This document shows positions 45,080 through 53,890 of a stretch of 64,000 nt of DNA, one piece after another. Every line of letters begins with the position of its first letter. Position 1 is the first letter of the stretch. The translations under genes and the position numbers were made by a program. The notes beneath the pieces are model-generated. The model searched no databases and was not told where the DNA came from. It saw only the letters and a list, made by a program, of their open reading frames with translations. This DNA comes from Peribacillus simplex (GTDB lineage Bacteria; Bacillota; Bacilli; Bacillales; DSM-1321): the NCBI RefSeq assembly GCF_001578185.1, contig NZ_CP011008.1, positions 1,020,001-1,084,000 of the forward strand. Reading direction: 5' to 3'.

Positions 45080-45208
45080 ATGAAGGAAAAAGAACAGGTA
45101 AGTCAAGAGCAAGAAGTTAGGGAACAGCACAATCTGGTATGTAATAATGAATTGTTTAATAAAGATTTATACGCCATTGTCGATGATACGATGCAAGAGG
45201 AAGGGTAA
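45080..45208 (+). CDS. Small acidic hypothetical protein, 42 aa
   Basis: A ribosome site (GGAGGTAGGG) precedes an ATG that gives a highly charged 42-residue chain, starting MKEKEQVSQEQEVREQHNL and ending IVDDTMQEEG. No membrane segment or motif is seen. A strong terminator follows 7 bases after the stop, which argues it is a real transcription unit. Function unknown. Confidence 0.5.
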   Translation: MKEKEQVSQEQEVREQHNLVCNNELFNKDLYAIVDDTMQEEG

Positions 45209-45215
45209 ACTGGAA

Positions 45216-45248
45216 AAACGCTGCAGAATACTCTGTAGCGTTTATTTT
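45216..45248 (+). terminator. Terminator after the 42-aa gene
   Basis: AAACGCTGCAG pairs with CTGTAGCGTTT (one G-T pair) around AATACT; TATTTTT follows. Confidence 0.8.
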
Positions 45249-45413
45249 TACTTTAAAATGGTTAAAGGCAGATTCTTGATTTACACAAAACGGTCATGGC
45301 CAACCTATTTTCTGCACTCTTATTACAGCAGTGAACCGCGAACGAATCATTTGAAACCATTCTGGATTTATCCCATACTATATATGAGTTTCAAATCCGA
45401 GAGGAGGAATGGC

Positions 45414-46340
45414 ATGGGGCATCATCTTGGTCACTCCGATGAACATGGGCACGGGCACCACCATCATTCTAATAATAAAAAAGCATTGTTGGCATCCTTC
45501 TTATTAATCTCCACATTTATGATAGTCGAGGTTATTGGGGGATTCATGACAAATAGTCTGGCTTTACTGTCGGATGCAGGTCACATGCTTAGCGATGCGG
45601 CAGCTTTAGGACTTAGTTATACAGCGATAAGGTTGGGGGAAAGGAAAGCGACATCGTCGAAATCGTATGGATATAAACGTTTTGAAATAATTGCTGCTTG
45701 TTTGAATGGATTGACCTTGATCGTTATATCCGTATTCATTTTCATAGAGGCAATTAAGAGGTTCGTGGATCCTCCTGAGGTGCAAAGCTTGGGAATGCTA
45801 ATGATTTCAATCATCGGCTTACTGGTCAATATCATTGCGGCTTGGATTTTAATGAGCGGAGATAAGGAAGACAATTTGAATGTACGAAGTGCTTTTTTAC
45901 ATGTAATTGGTGATATGCTTGGATCGGTGGGTGCAATTGCTGCCGCGCTCTTGATTTATTTTTTCGATTGGGGAATAGCAGATCCGATTGCGAGCGTCAT
46001 AGTCGCGGTTTTAATTATTATCAGTGGTATTAGGGTAGTGAGGGATTCTTTCCATATTTTAATGGAGGGCACACCCGACCAAGTCGATATGGATGATGTG
46101 AAAGCATCCTTGCTGGAATTGGCCAGTGTTTCCGAAGTCCATGACCTCCATATCTGGACGATCACCTCTGGTTTTTTGACAATGAGCTGCCATGTTGTCA
46201 TAGATGCCAGCGGTAATCACGATTCAGTTTTAGCAGAAGCGCAAAAACTTCTTCACGATCAGTTTGGCATTGAACATAGCACGATTCAAGTGGAAAGACA
46301 GGAAGTAGGCTGTCCGAATCCACACGAGACATGTAATTGA
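45414..46340 (+). CDS. czcD: Cation diffusion facilitator, CzcD-like
   Basis: The ATG at 45414 with GAGAGGAGG gives 308 residues. A His-rich N-terminal metal-binding tail (HGHGHHHH) is followed by six helices with LLSDAGHMLSDAAALGLSY, the Zn-binding HD in helix 2, and a C-terminal cytoplasmic domain (DVHDLHIWTITSG-type region). It exports Zn, Cd or Co with proton exchange. A longer upstream frame is spurious. Regulator and partner are not visible nearby. Confidence 0.87.
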   Translation: MGHHLGHSDEHGHGHHHHSNNKKALLASFLLISTFMIVEVIGGFMTNSLALLSDAGHMLSDAAALGLSYTAIRLGERKATSSKSYGYKRFEIIAACLNGLTLIVISVFIFIEAIKRFVDPPEVQSLGMLMISIIGLLVNIIAAWILMSGDKEDNLNVRSAFLHVIGDMLGSVGAIAAALLIYFFDWGIADPIASVIVAVLIIISGIRVVRDSFHILMEGTPDQVDMDDVKASLLELASVSEVHDLHIWTITSGFLTMSCHVVIDASGNHDSVLAEAQKLLHDQFGIEHSTIQVERQEVGCPNPHETCN

Positions 46341-46342
46341 AA

Positions 46343-46371
46343 AGGGCTGGCTCATGTTAGAGCCAGCCTCT
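46343..46371 (+). terminator. Terminator after czcD
   Basis: GGCTGGCTC pairs with GAGCCAGCC perfectly around ATGTTA, with a T-rich tail. Confidence 0.75.
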
Positions 46372-46634
46372 TAAGAGTGGTTTGTATAAGCAACTTTATA
46401 TCCCTTTCCATATGACTTTTACAGAACATTTAGAAGCCATTCCTGTTAAAATGAATCGAGATGATTGTAGATAATAAGTTATGGAAAATACTAAGTGAAA
46501 ACATCGGGGAATTTTACTGCGAACATAATCCTGACACATTAAAAGGGTAAGATTGAGGGAAAAGGCTCTGATGATTTTAATAATTAGCATATACAAAATT
46601 GTTCAACTATAATTCAGGAAGGAGGAATCCTTAT

Positions 46635-47324
46635 ATGAAGAAAATTCTTGTAGTAGAAGATGAAATTGCCATATCCATGGTATTGAAAGCATATTTGGAG
46701 CGTGAAGGTTTTAATGTAGTCCAAGTATACGATGGACTAAAGGCCATTCCGGTTTTTGAAGAAACAGAGCCAGACCTTATCCTGCTTGATGTCATGCTGC
46801 CTGGTAAGGAAGGCTGGGATATATTGAAGGAAATACGGGAGGAAGATACATGTCCGGTTATCATGTTGACTGCACTTACCGATGTCGATTACAGATTATC
46901 GGGATTTAAGTCAGGTGCGGATGATTACATCTCCAAACCATTTGTTGCCGAAGAAGTCGTGGCCCGGGTGCATGCCGTTTTAAGAAGATCCTCATCGGTT
47001 GTTGCAGAAGGTGATCATGTACATGAGTTTGGGAGTTTAACCATCGATGATCAGTCTTATATGGTGCATTTGGATGGGGAAGAAATTAACTTGACGCCGC
47101 GTGATTTGTCGCTGCTCATTTTTTTCGCAAAGCACCCTAATCAAATTTTCACGAGAGAACAGCTGCTCGATCAAGTGTGGGGCATGGATTATGATGGCAG
47201 TGACCGTGCGGTGGACCTGGCTATCAAACGAATCAGGAAGGCGATAGATGCATGGCCTGTAACTGAGGGGGAAATAAAAACATTGCGTGGATTGGGGTAT
47301 CAATTGAGTGTCTATGAAAACTAA
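46635..47324 (+). CDS. OmpR-family response regulator
   Basis: The ATG at 46635 with an AGGAAGGAGG ribosome site gives 229 residues: receiver (Asp52 in LLDVMLPGKEGWD, KPF near 105) and winged-helix domain ending TLRGLGYQLSV. The HK gene overlaps its 3' end, so the pair is coupled. The target set is unknown. Confidence 0.88.
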   Translation: MKKILVVEDEIAISMVLKAYLEREGFNVVQVYDGLKAIPVFEETEPDLILLDVMLPGKEGWDILKEIREEDTCPVIMLTALTDVDYRLSGFKSGADDYISKPFVAEEVVARVHAVLRRSSSVVAEGDHVHEFGSLTIDDQSYMVHLDGEEINLTPRDLSLLIFFAKHPNQIFTREQLLDQVWGMDYDGSDRAVDLAIKRIRKAIDAWPVTEGEIKTLRGLGYQLSVYEN

Positions 47325-48741
47325 AAAAAGAACCACTTTACAACGCTATTGGACTAAGAGATACGTATTGACCTTGATTTCAGGTTTGATATTATTGTCT
47401 GTTTTTTCCTTGTGGTGGATGGAAAAAACAGCTTTGGAATATAGGCTTAGCCTGCTTAAGTACTTAGCTGATGAAACATCCGATCGGGCGATAAAGGAAA
47501 ATGGTCAGATTGTCGTTGGTCCGGTCCTTTCGGAGATTGTTGAGGAAAGGGAGAAAATCCTTCATCTGAACCAACAGCCAATCATCTATATTGTCGACCC
47601 TGAAGCCAGCATCATTTATACGATGCCTCAATTGTATATCGATCCGGATGATAATAAACTCCCAGACGTCATTATGAAAAATAGGGAGTTAGTCCAGAAG
47701 GTCAAGATTTCCGACAACAAAGTATATGTCGTCAAATCCCCCATTACGTTTAACGATGAGACGAGAGGTTGGGTCGTCATTGCACAGGAAGAAGGGGCAT
47801 TGAAGGAAATCAACCAAGATCATGGCTTGTTGGCGATCATGATTGGAGGCCTTCTAATTCTGGGGACGGGAGTCATTTATTTTCTTTCCAGGCAGATTTC
47901 GCGGCCAATCCAAGATGTAGCTAACGCCGCTGTCCAGGTTCGAGAAGGCAACTATGATATCCATTTCAAAGAGGAAGAGGAAATCAAGGAAGAAGAAATT
48001 TATGAACTGATAGGATCGTTTAAGGAAATGACCAATCGATTGAAGGTCATGGAGAAGTTGCGGGCGGAATTGCTTGCAGGTGTAACCCATGATTTGAAAA
48101 CGCCAGTCACTTCCATTAGCGGACTTATACAAGCGGTTAAGGATGATGTCGTTACGGGAGAGCAAAGTAAGGAATTCCTCGATATTTCTTTAAAGGAAAC
48201 TCAACGTCTACAAGGTATGATAGAGGATTTACTTAATTATAATGCCATATCGGCAGGTGCTTTTAAAATTCGGGTGCAGAAAGAGAATATCAATATATTC
48301 ATCAAGGAAATTGCCTATCGCTGGCAAGTGACCCAGGATGATCAAGCGTTCGCTTTTGATATAAAAGTTCCTGATGAACCGGTCTTTGGTCAAATTGACT
48401 CATTGCGGATGCAGCAAATCGTCATTAACCTTTTGAATAATGCCAGGCATGCACTTGATGGCAACGGGGAAATAGTGATTCACCTTTATGAAACGGGTGA
48501 AGAACGAATCTGCATTGATGTACTGGACAGTGGCCGGGGAATCCCAAAACATGAACAACAATATGTGTTCGAACCATTCTATCGAGGTGAAAACAAAAAG
48601 TTGAAGGTACGCGGTTTAGGTCTGGGACTGCCATTCAGTAAGATGCTTGCCAAAGCGCAAAAGGGAGATCTTGTGCTGAAAGAAAGTAATGAACAAGGGA
48701 CGACGTTTACTATTAGTTTAGAGAAAGCAGATCAGATATAG
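47308..48741 (+). CDS. Membrane sensor histidine kinase
   Basis: Two helices (about 19-37 and 174-193) bracket an extracytoplasmic sensor loop; HAMP follows (RQISRPIQDVANAAVQ), then HisKA with the phospho-His near 261 (GVTHDLKTPV) and HATPase with NLLNNARHAL and RGLGLGLPFSK. Translation starts at GTG 47308 or ATG 47314, overlapping the regulator. The last about 190 bases belong to the first copy of a tandem repeat that also contains spx. Confidence 0.88.
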   Translation: MSMKTKKRTTLQRYWTKRYVLTLISGLILLSVFSLWWMEKTALEYRLSLLKYLADETSDRAIKENGQIVVGPVLSEIVEEREKILHLNQQPIIYIVDPEASIIYTMPQLYIDPDDNKLPDVIMKNRELVQKVKISDNKVYVVKSPITFNDETRGWVVIAQEEGALKEINQDHGLLAIMIGGLLILGTGVIYFLSRQISRPIQDVANAAVQVREGNYDIHFKEEEEIKEEEIYELIGSFKEMTNRLKVMEKLRAELLAGVTHDLKTPVTSISGLIQAVKDDVVTGEQSKEFLDISLKETQRLQGMIEDLLNYNAISAGAFKIRVQKENINIFIKEIAYRWQVTQDDQAFAFDIKVPDEPVFGQIDSLRMQQIVINLLNNARHALDGNGEIVIHLYETGEERICIDVLDSGRGIPKHEQQYVFEPFYRGENKKLKVRGLGLGLPFSKMLAKAQKGDLVLKESNEQGTTFTISLEKADQI

Positions 48742-48778
48742 AAAAAAGGGTTGTCCGCTTTAATGGACAACCCTCTTA

Positions 48779-49198
48779 TTATGCACCGATGTGGGATGGT
48801 TGATAATCCAATTGGCTGATTGCATGCCATAACTGTACATGACGTACTTTTCTAGGAAGGAAACGTCCCATTTCTTCTTCGTTATATCCAGCATGCAAGT
48901 TCTTATAGTCGAAAATGATCGGACGGCGAAGTAAATCCGGGTTATCTTGAATAAGCTTACAAAGATCATTAAGTGGTGTACTATTTATATCGATATTCAG
49001 GCTTTTGAATTTTTTGGAACGGGTTGAGATGATTTCATCTGTACCGCCTTCTGTTTTACGTAAAACCTCTTTAATTTCTTCTATAGAAAGAGGTTGGGAA
49101 TATAGGTTCCGTTCATTGTAGGAAATTTCGTTTTTCTTAAGCCAAGCTTTTGCTTTACGACAGGCTAAACTGCTTGGAGTAGTATAAATTGTGACCAT
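48779..49198 (-). CDS. Spx-family regulator, copy 1
   Basis: The ArsC-like protein of 139 residues begins [20 protein letters not shown] and keeps the LLRRPIIFD end. Spx binds the RNA polymerase alpha subunit and redirects transcription under thiol stress; many members sense oxidation through CxxC near residues 10-13. Here the first Cys is Ser (SLAC), so only one Cys is left there. The ribosome site is GAAGGAG. This copy is the parent of the tandem set. Confidence 0.85.
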   Translation of the reverse strand: MVTIYTTPSSLACRKAKAWLKKNEISYNERNLYSQPLSIEEIKEVLRKTEGGTDEIISTRSKKFKSLNIDINSTPLNDLCKLIQDNPDLLRRPIIFDYKNLHAGYNEEEMGRFLPRKVRHVQLWHAISQLDYQPSHIGA

Positions 49199-49235
49199 AT
49201 AAAATCGACTCCTTCAAAGTGTTAATGTTTATGGA

Positions 49236-49529
49236 ATGAAATTATTATTGTGTATTTGTTATACTCATACTTTAACGTTTCTTTGTGTCAGCAATATGTC
49301 AAGAAAAATAAACTTGAAAGTTATTTTAATTCCTGTACATGAACAACAGTATGTATTCGAACCATTCTATCGAGGTGAAGACAAAAAGCTTAAGATACGT
49401 TGTTTAGGTTTAGGACTGCCATTCAACAAGATGCTTGCCAAAGCGCAAAAGGGAGATCTTGTGCTGAAAGAAAGCAATGAACAAGGGACGACGTTTACTA
49501 TTAGTTTAGAGAAAGCAGATCAGATATAG
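49236..49529 (+). pseudogene. Histidine kinase C-terminal fragment, copy 2 of the repeat
   Basis: From 49338 the frame repeats the end of the kinase (FEPFYRGEDKKLKIRCLGLG and on to SLEKADQI); before that it reads spacer DNA. It lacks the HisKA and N box, and Gly in RGLGLGL is Cys, so it cannot be a kinase. It carries the repeat's terminator. The frame is open over 97 codons but no ribosome site is apparent. Confidence 0.75.
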
Positions 49530-49566
49530 AAAAAAGGGTTGTCCGCTTTAATGGACAACCCTCTTA

Positions 49567-49986
49567 TTATGCACCGATGTGGGATGGTTGATAATCCAGT
49601 TGGCTGATTGCACGCCATAATTGAACATGACGTACTTTTCTAGGAAGGAAGCGTCCCATTTCTTCTTCGTTATAACCGGCATGTAAATTCTTATGGTCAA
49701 AAATAATTGGTCGGCGAAGTAAATCCGGGTTATCTTGAATAAGCTTACAAAGATCATTTAATGGTGTATTATTTATATCGATATTTAAGCTACTGAATTT
49801 TTTAGAACGGGTTGAGATGATTTCATCTGTACCGCCTTCTGTTTTACGTAAAACCTCTTTAATTTCTTCTATAGAAAGTGGTTGTGAATATAAATTACGT
49901 TCATTGTAGGAAATTTCGTTTTTCTTAAGCCAAGCTTTTGCTTTACGACAGGCTAAACTGCTTGGAGTAGTATAAATTGTGACCAT
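49567..49986 (-). CDS. Spx-family regulator, copy 2
   Basis: Nearly identical to copy 1 (changes such as [15 protein letters not shown] and LWRA), with the same SLAC motif in place of CxxC, the same ribosome site and the same C-terminus. Most nucleotide differences are synonymous. Confidence 0.82.
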   Translation of the reverse strand: MVTIYTTPSSLACRKAKAWLKKNEISYNERNLYSQPLSIEEIKEVLRKTEGGTDEIISTRSKKFSSLNIDINNTPLNDLCKLIQDNPDLLRRPIIFDHKNLHAGYNEEEMGRFLPRKVRHVQLWRAISQLDYQPSHIGA

Positions 49987-50023
49987 ATAAAATCGACTCC
50001 TTCAAAGTGTTAATGTTTATGGA

Positions 50024-50317
50024 ATGAAATTATTATTGTGTATTTGTTATACTCATACTTTAACGTTTCTTTGTGTCAGCAATATGTCAAGAAAAATAAA
50101 CTTGAAAGTTATTTTAATTCCTGTACATGAACAACAGTATGTGTTCGAACCATTCTATCGAGGTGAAGACAAAAAGCTTAAGATACGTTGTTTAGGTTTA
50201 GGACTGCCATTCAGCAAGATGCTAGCAAAAGCGCAAAAGGGAGATGTTGTGCTTAAGGAAAGCAATGAACAAGGCACCACCTTCACGATCGTTATAGAGA
50301 AAGCGGATCAGATATAA
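50024..50317 (+). pseudogene. Histidine kinase C-terminal fragment, copy 3 of the repeat
   Basis: The same truncated G2-box tail of the kinase (FEPFYRGEDKKLKIRCLGLG), from unit 3, ending VIEKADQI. It has the same loss of Gly and lacks all upstream kinase domains. Confidence 0.75.
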
Positions 50318-50374
50318 AAAAGGGTTGTCCATTATCGGACAACCCTTTTTATGGACTGTGTACATGCTAACTGA

Positions 50375-50770
50375 TTAAGCCAATTGGCTGATTGCATGCC
50401 ATAGCTGTACATGACGGACCTGCCTTGGAAGGAAGCGTCCCATTTCTTCTTCGTTATAACCGGCATGTAAATTCTTATGGTCAAAAATAATTGGTCGGCG
50501 AAGTAAATCCGGGTTATCTTGAATAAGCTTGCAAAGATCATTAAGTGGTGTACTATTTATATCGATATTCAGGCTTTTGAATTTTTTGGAACGGGTAGAG
50601 ATGATTTCATCTGTTCCGCCTTCCGTTTTACGTAAAATCTCTTTTATTTCTTCAATAGAAAGAGGTTGGGAATATAGGTTGCGTTCATTGTAGGAAATTT
50701 CGTTTTTCTTAAGCCAAGCTTTTGCTTTACGGCAGGCTAAACTGCTTGGAGTAGTATAAATTGTTACCAT
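50375..50770 (-). CDS. Spx-family regulator, copy 3 (shorter C-terminus)
   Basis: Identical in layout to copies 1 and 2 but 131 residues, ending ISQLA eight residues early, with changes such as ILRKTEG and RQVRHV. It keeps SLAC and the RRPIIFD core. It is the outermost, most diverged copy. Confidence 0.8.
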   Translation of the reverse strand: MVTIYTTPSSLACRKAKAWLKKNEISYNERNLYSQPLSIEEIKEILRKTEGGTDEIISTRSKKFKSLNIDINSTPLNDLCKLIQDNPDLLRRPIIFDHKNLHAGYNEEEMGRFLPRQVRHVQLWHAISQLA

Positions 50771-50918
50771 ATAAAATCGACTCCTTCAAAATTAAAAGTT
50801 TATTGGATGAAATTATTTTTATATTTGTGATACTCTTACTTTAACGTTCCTATGTGTCAGCAAGATGTCAAGAAAAATAAACTTAATAGTTATTTCAAAA
50901 GGAAAGGGAGAAAATGAA

Positions 50919-51020
50919 ATGCAATCTGCCTTTAATGAAAAAAAAAACGATTCGGTGATATGGCCGATCAAGGACCTGCATAGGCTGATATTTTACATGG
51001 ATGTGCGGATAATACCATGA
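50919..51020 (+). CDS. Upstream small ORF, 33 aa, overlapping modB start
   Basis: A strong ribosome site (GGAAAGGGAG) precedes ATGAAATG. The ATG at 50919 gives 33 residues (MQSAFNEKKNDSVIWPIKDL) and its TGA overlaps the modB ATG (ATGA). As modB itself lacks a ribosome site, this frame may be a leader that couples translation. It may also be a relic of an upstream mod gene. Confidence 0.45.
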   Translation: MQSAFNEKKNDSVIWPIKDLHRLIFYMDVRIIP

Positions 51021-51670
51021 CAGGGGATTTTTGGTCACCTGTCAGGCTATCGATACAGGTGGCGGGACTATCGGGTATCCTTGTTTTCATTTTAGGGATT
51101 ATCCTGGCGCGAATGATGGCTAAAAAGCAATTCAGGGGAAGAGTCCTGTTGGAAACAGCATTTTTATTGCCGCTCGTTTTGCCACCTTCTGTCGTAGGTT
51201 TTTTATTGATTGTGATTTTTGGGAAGAATGGAATGCCAGGCCAATTCATCGAAAGGGTTTTTGATCAGCCCCTAATGTTCACTTGGTGGGCGGCGGTTAT
51301 TGCATCCACCGTGGTAGCTTTTCCGCTTATGTACCAATCCGCTAAAACAGGCTTTGAAGGTATTGATGAAGAAATCGAAAATGCAGCAAGAGTTGACGGG
51401 GCGGGCGAGTGGAGATTGTTCCTTTTTGTATCCCTTCCATTGGCAGTCAGATCCATAGTCACAGGTGCCATATTGAGTTCTGCACGTGCAATGGGGGAAT
51501 TCGGGGCGACACTAATGTTTGCCGGAAACATCCCCGGACAGACACAAACCATACCAACCGCGATATATGTCGCCATGGACTCCGGGAATATGACATTGGC
51601 CTGGCTATGGGTTGCTGTGATCATCGTCATCTCATTCATGATGCTTTTTGTCGTGACGTACATAAAATGA
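51017..51670 (+). CDS. modB: Molybdate ABC transporter permease
   Basis: The protein of 217 residues has five or six helices and the EAA loop (DEEIENAARVDGAGEWRLFL) that docks to the ATPase. It begins GDFWSPVRLSIQVAGLSGI, typical for ModB. It would import molybdate with ModA and ModC, but neither gene is next to it: a GNAT gene converges from the right. It may work with distant partners or be a remnant. Confidence 0.82.
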   Translation: MTGDFWSPVRLSIQVAGLSGILVFILGIILARMMAKKQFRGRVLLETAFLLPLVLPPSVVGFLLIVIFGKNGMPGQFIERVFDQPLMFTWWAAVIASTVVAFPLMYQSAKTGFEGIDEEIENAARVDGAGEWRLFLFVSLPLAVRSIVTGAILSSARAMGEFGATLMFAGNIPGQTQTIPTAIYVAMDSGNMTLAWLWVAVIIVISFMMLFVVTYIK

Positions 51671-52117
51671 ATGCTGTTTCTCAAATATGCTTATGAAAAG
51701 ATTAGGTGCGGCTTCTATGTCTTCTTTATGGGTAAAGCCGTTTTTTTCATATAGCTTCCGTGCAGGCAGGTTCATTTTACCGGTCGAAACGGATATCTTT
51801 TCCCAGCCGCCTTGTAATTGAAGGTCATTCAAAAGGGCATCCGCAATACCCTGACGAAAATAAGCGGGATGGACGATCATTCTGCAAATCCGCATTAGTC
51901 TATTTTCTATTGTATAGGATATCGCTCCAGCTAAGGCATCACCTTCTAAAAAGCATATGAACGATTCATTACAATGAATGAATTGTTCATATGTTTCCAA
52001 TAAAGGAGGGATATCGGCAAAGCCGATCAAATCCGCTTCCACCGTATAGGATTTTTTTTGAAGTTTAAAAAGCTGCTGGCCAAAATCGGAATCCAAGTCC
52101 CGAATTTTCATGATCAA
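51632..52117 (-). CDS. GNAT-family N-acetyltransferase
   Basis: This 161-residue protein has the acetyl-CoA loop HPAYFRQGIADALLNDL (Q-x-x-G-I/A type) and the ending LPARKLYEKNGFTHKE. The substrate is unknown. The frame opens at a TTG (52117) with GGAAG 8 bases before; an ATG lies at 52111. Its end overlaps modB by 39 bases on the other strand. Confidence 0.75.
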   Translation of the reverse strand: MIMKIRDLDSDFGQQLFKLQKKSYTVEADLIGFADIPPLLETYEQFIHCNESFICFLEGDALAGAISYTIENRLMRICRMIVHPAYFRQGIADALLNDLQLQGGWEKISVSTGKMNLPARKLYEKNGFTHKEDIEAAPNLFISIFEKQHSFYVRHDKKHHE

Positions 52118-52227
52118 ATCATATCACTTCCTTTCATTACATTATAAAGGAAGAGGGAGATTATTGTTTCTTATCAGTCTGTGTTATAATCGACAAACAA
52201 TATGAACTAATGAAATGAGGAAGAAAT

Positions 52228-52719
52228 TTGTTAACATTTGAAGAAAAATTGAGCATCATTGAAACTTTTCCGGAATTACAGCGAAAAGACGTTTCATTGG
52301 GGCGTGTGAATTTCCATTACCCAGAAAGTGTCCAGGAGAAAAAGATAGTCGTTCAGCATTTGCATCCCAATGGAAATGGATTCGTTTACGCTGGCCATAT
52401 GAGAAAAAAAGATACTGACCGTAAAGGATTTATCAATATACGTGATTATAATGAAGCGGAATTAAAAGAATTGATTCAAAAAAGCATGGATTTTCTTTCT
52501 GAACTTCCTGTTGAAATCGAAGAAGAGGAAAACGAGTTCGCTAGGTTGGAAGGAACATGGATTGGCCGTGAAAAGCAAGAGCTTTCACTTGAAAGGGAAG
52601 ATCAGCTTTGGAACGTGTATTCAGGCTCGAATCTTGAGGAGTGTTTCGAGAGTCCAGTAGAGGCGGAGCGCTACTTATTGGACGAAGGTTTCCGTCAAAG
52701 CAATAAGCGGAAAATGTAG
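52228..52719 (+). CDS. Hypothetical acidic protein, 163 aa
   Basis: The TTG start with AATGAGGAAG upstream gives a soluble protein with an N-terminal FPELQRKDVSLGRVNFHYPE and an acidic middle (EIEEEENEFARLEG). I do not recognise a family; Bacillaceae carry similar single-copy proteins. It is a stand-alone gene just upstream of the cold-shock gene's promoter. Confidence 0.65.
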   Translation: MLTFEEKLSIIETFPELQRKDVSLGRVNFHYPESVQEKKIVVQHLHPNGNGFVYAGHMRKKDTDRKGFINIRDYNEAELKELIQKSMDFLSELPVEIEEEENEFARLEGTWIGREKQELSLEREDQLWNVYSGSNLEECFESPVEAERYLLDEGFRQSNKRKM

Positions 52720-52759
52720 AATTTTAGGATAATTTGTCGGTGGAATTACTGCGATAATC

Positions 52760-52789
52760 TTGTTTTTTTTGGATTTTCCATGATATAAT
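52760..52789 (+). promoter_or_regulatory. Promoter of the cold-shock gene with long leader
   Basis: TTGTTT (52760-52765), an 18-base spacer and TATAAT (52784-52789) predict a start near 52797, leaving a leader of about 120 bases before the ATG. Long structured leaders are typical of csp genes and act in cold control of translation. Confidence 0.55.
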
Positions 52790-52917
52790 ATGAGTAATTA
52801 TTTTTGTTCGGAATAAGTTTGATAGAAGGATTTACTGTTATAGGATTCCTCTTGAAACATTATCCAGAACCAAAAATAGTAATAAAATGGATTTTTCCAA
52901 ACACAGGAGGAACTATC

Positions 52918-53115
52918 ATGGTACAAGGTAAAGTAAAATGGTTTAACGCAGAAAAAGGTTTCGGTTTCATCGAAGTTGAAGGCCAAGACGATGTATTCGT
53001 ACATTTCTCAGCTATCCAAGGCGAAGGCTTCAAAACTCTTGAAGAAGGCCAAGAAGTTTCTTTCGAAATCGAGCAAGGCGCTCGTGGACCACAAGCAGCT
53101 AACGTTCAAAAATAA
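52918..53115 (+). CDS. Cold-shock protein, CspB/CspD type
   Basis: A 65-residue OB-fold protein with RNP1 (KGFGFIEV) and RNP2 (VFVHFSAI) motifs, highly similar to Bacillus CspB/CspD. It binds single-stranded RNA and keeps mRNA accessible in the cold. AGGAGG is the ribosome site of the ATG at 52918; the frame opens further upstream but in the leader. Confidence 0.93.
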   Translation: MVQGKVKWFNAEKGFGFIEVEGQDDVFVHFSAIQGEGFKTLEEGQEVSFEIEQGARGPQAANVQK

Positions 53116-53127
53116 TTGAACGCATAT

Positions 53128-53158
53128 AAAAAAAGACTCCGATACTGGAGTCTTTTTA
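53128..53158 (+). terminator. Terminator of the cold-shock gene
   Basis: AAAAAGACTCC pairs with GGAGTCTTTTT around GATACT. Confidence 0.85.
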
Positions 53159-53183
53159 TTTTCCCCTGAAAGGGGAACCACGT

Positions 53184-53351
53184 TTATTCTTCTTTTTTTT
53201 CGGCCATTTCCCTTAATACTTTGTCCAATTTTTCCTCGATCCGTTTAGAACGATTAAAATGCCCTGCCAGGTAAAAAACGATGAATATAACGAATACGAC
53301 AAGCACTAGCATAAACAGGATAGGAAGGAACTGGGTTAAATTTTCAGTCAT
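53184..53351 (-). CDS. Small single-helix membrane protein, DUF4083-like
   Basis: The minus-strand ATG at 53351 gives 55 residues: one hydrophobic helix (about 7-28) and a charged coiled tail (RSKRIEEKLDKVLREMAEKK). The tail repeats Ile-Glu-Glu-Lys-Leu-Asp-Lys-type heptads as in DUF4083 proteins. GGGG lies ahead of the start at a slightly long distance. Function unknown. Confidence 0.55.
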   Translation of the reverse strand: MTENLTQFLPILFMLVLVVFVIFIVFYLAGHFNRSKRIEEKLDKVLREMAEKKEE

Positions 53352-53470
53352 TGGATATTATCCCCTTTTTATTCCATTATACTTCATGCTTACCGCTGCT
53401 ATGATATAGGGAGACAAATTTTTAAAAAAATACTAAAAGGTGATATGCGAAAACGCATCTCACCTTTTAG

Positions 53471-53890
53471 TCAGTTCTGGAATAGCGAGGCGAACTTTTG
53501 AAGTCTGGGCAAGTCTGATTCTTGATACATCTGTTCTATCTTCAATGTCACCAATAACTGGCTTTTGGCAAATAACATGTCCCGGAAATGATCGACCGCT
53601 CCACAAAAATGATTATAGTTGGTTTCACCAGTGCCAAAGACTCCCGTTTTCAGATGAGCAATAGGCAACTGTTCCAGTTCTTTGTAAAGGGCTGCTGATT
53701 TGGCAGGAAGCTCCCCATTTCCCCATGTATAGGTACCGACGATCAATGCATCGTAATCCGGCAATGTACCTAAATCGAATTCATGCAGTTGATATAGTCC
53801 AGCTCCAGGTAATAGGGAAGCGATGGCTTCAGCAAGAGCTTTTGTATTTCCTCCAGCAGAATGATAGACAATGGCAACTTTATAGCTCAT
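53471..53890 (-). CDS. Flavodoxin-domain protein linked to ribonucleotide reductase
   Basis: The FMN-phosphate loop is YHSAGGNTKALAEAI, followed by GTYTWGNGELP and GTGETNYNHFCGAVDHF, flavodoxin's other FMN loops. The 139-residue length fits a short flavodoxin. The best start is the ATG at 53890, overlapping nrdF by 11 bases; the frame runs to 53908. It takes the place usually held by nrdI and may supply the electrons or oxidant to load the radical cofactor. It is not a canonical NrdI. Confidence 0.8.
   Translation of the reverse strand: MSYKVAIVYHSAGGNTKALAEAIASLLPGAGLYQLHEFDLGTLPDYDALIVGTYTWGNGELPAKSAALYKELEQLPIAHLKTGVFGTGETNYNHFCGAVDHFRDMLFAKSQLLVTLKIEQMYQESDLPRLQKFASLFQN

Larger units (their letters stand above)
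48550..50896. repeat. Tandem triplication (788-base unit) of kinase 3' end plus spx
   Basis: Three direct repeats start at 48550, 49338 and 50126, each beginning CATGAACAACA. Units 1 and 2 are both 788 bases long; the third is about 771 and degrades at its right end. Each unit holds the end of the kinase gene, a terminator (48742-48778, 49530-49566, 50318-50352), an spx gene and its upstream region. Differences between copies are mostly synonymous, suggesting selection on each spx copy. Confidence 0.92.

Noticed and set aside
45147..45413. N-terminal extension of czcD
   Set aside because: It crosses the 42-aa gene's terminator, and a strong ribosome site stands at the ATG 45414.
48550..50896. 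Insertion sequence as origin of the triplication
   Set aside because: No transposase frame, terminal inverted repeats or target duplications are seen; units are simple head-to-tail copies.
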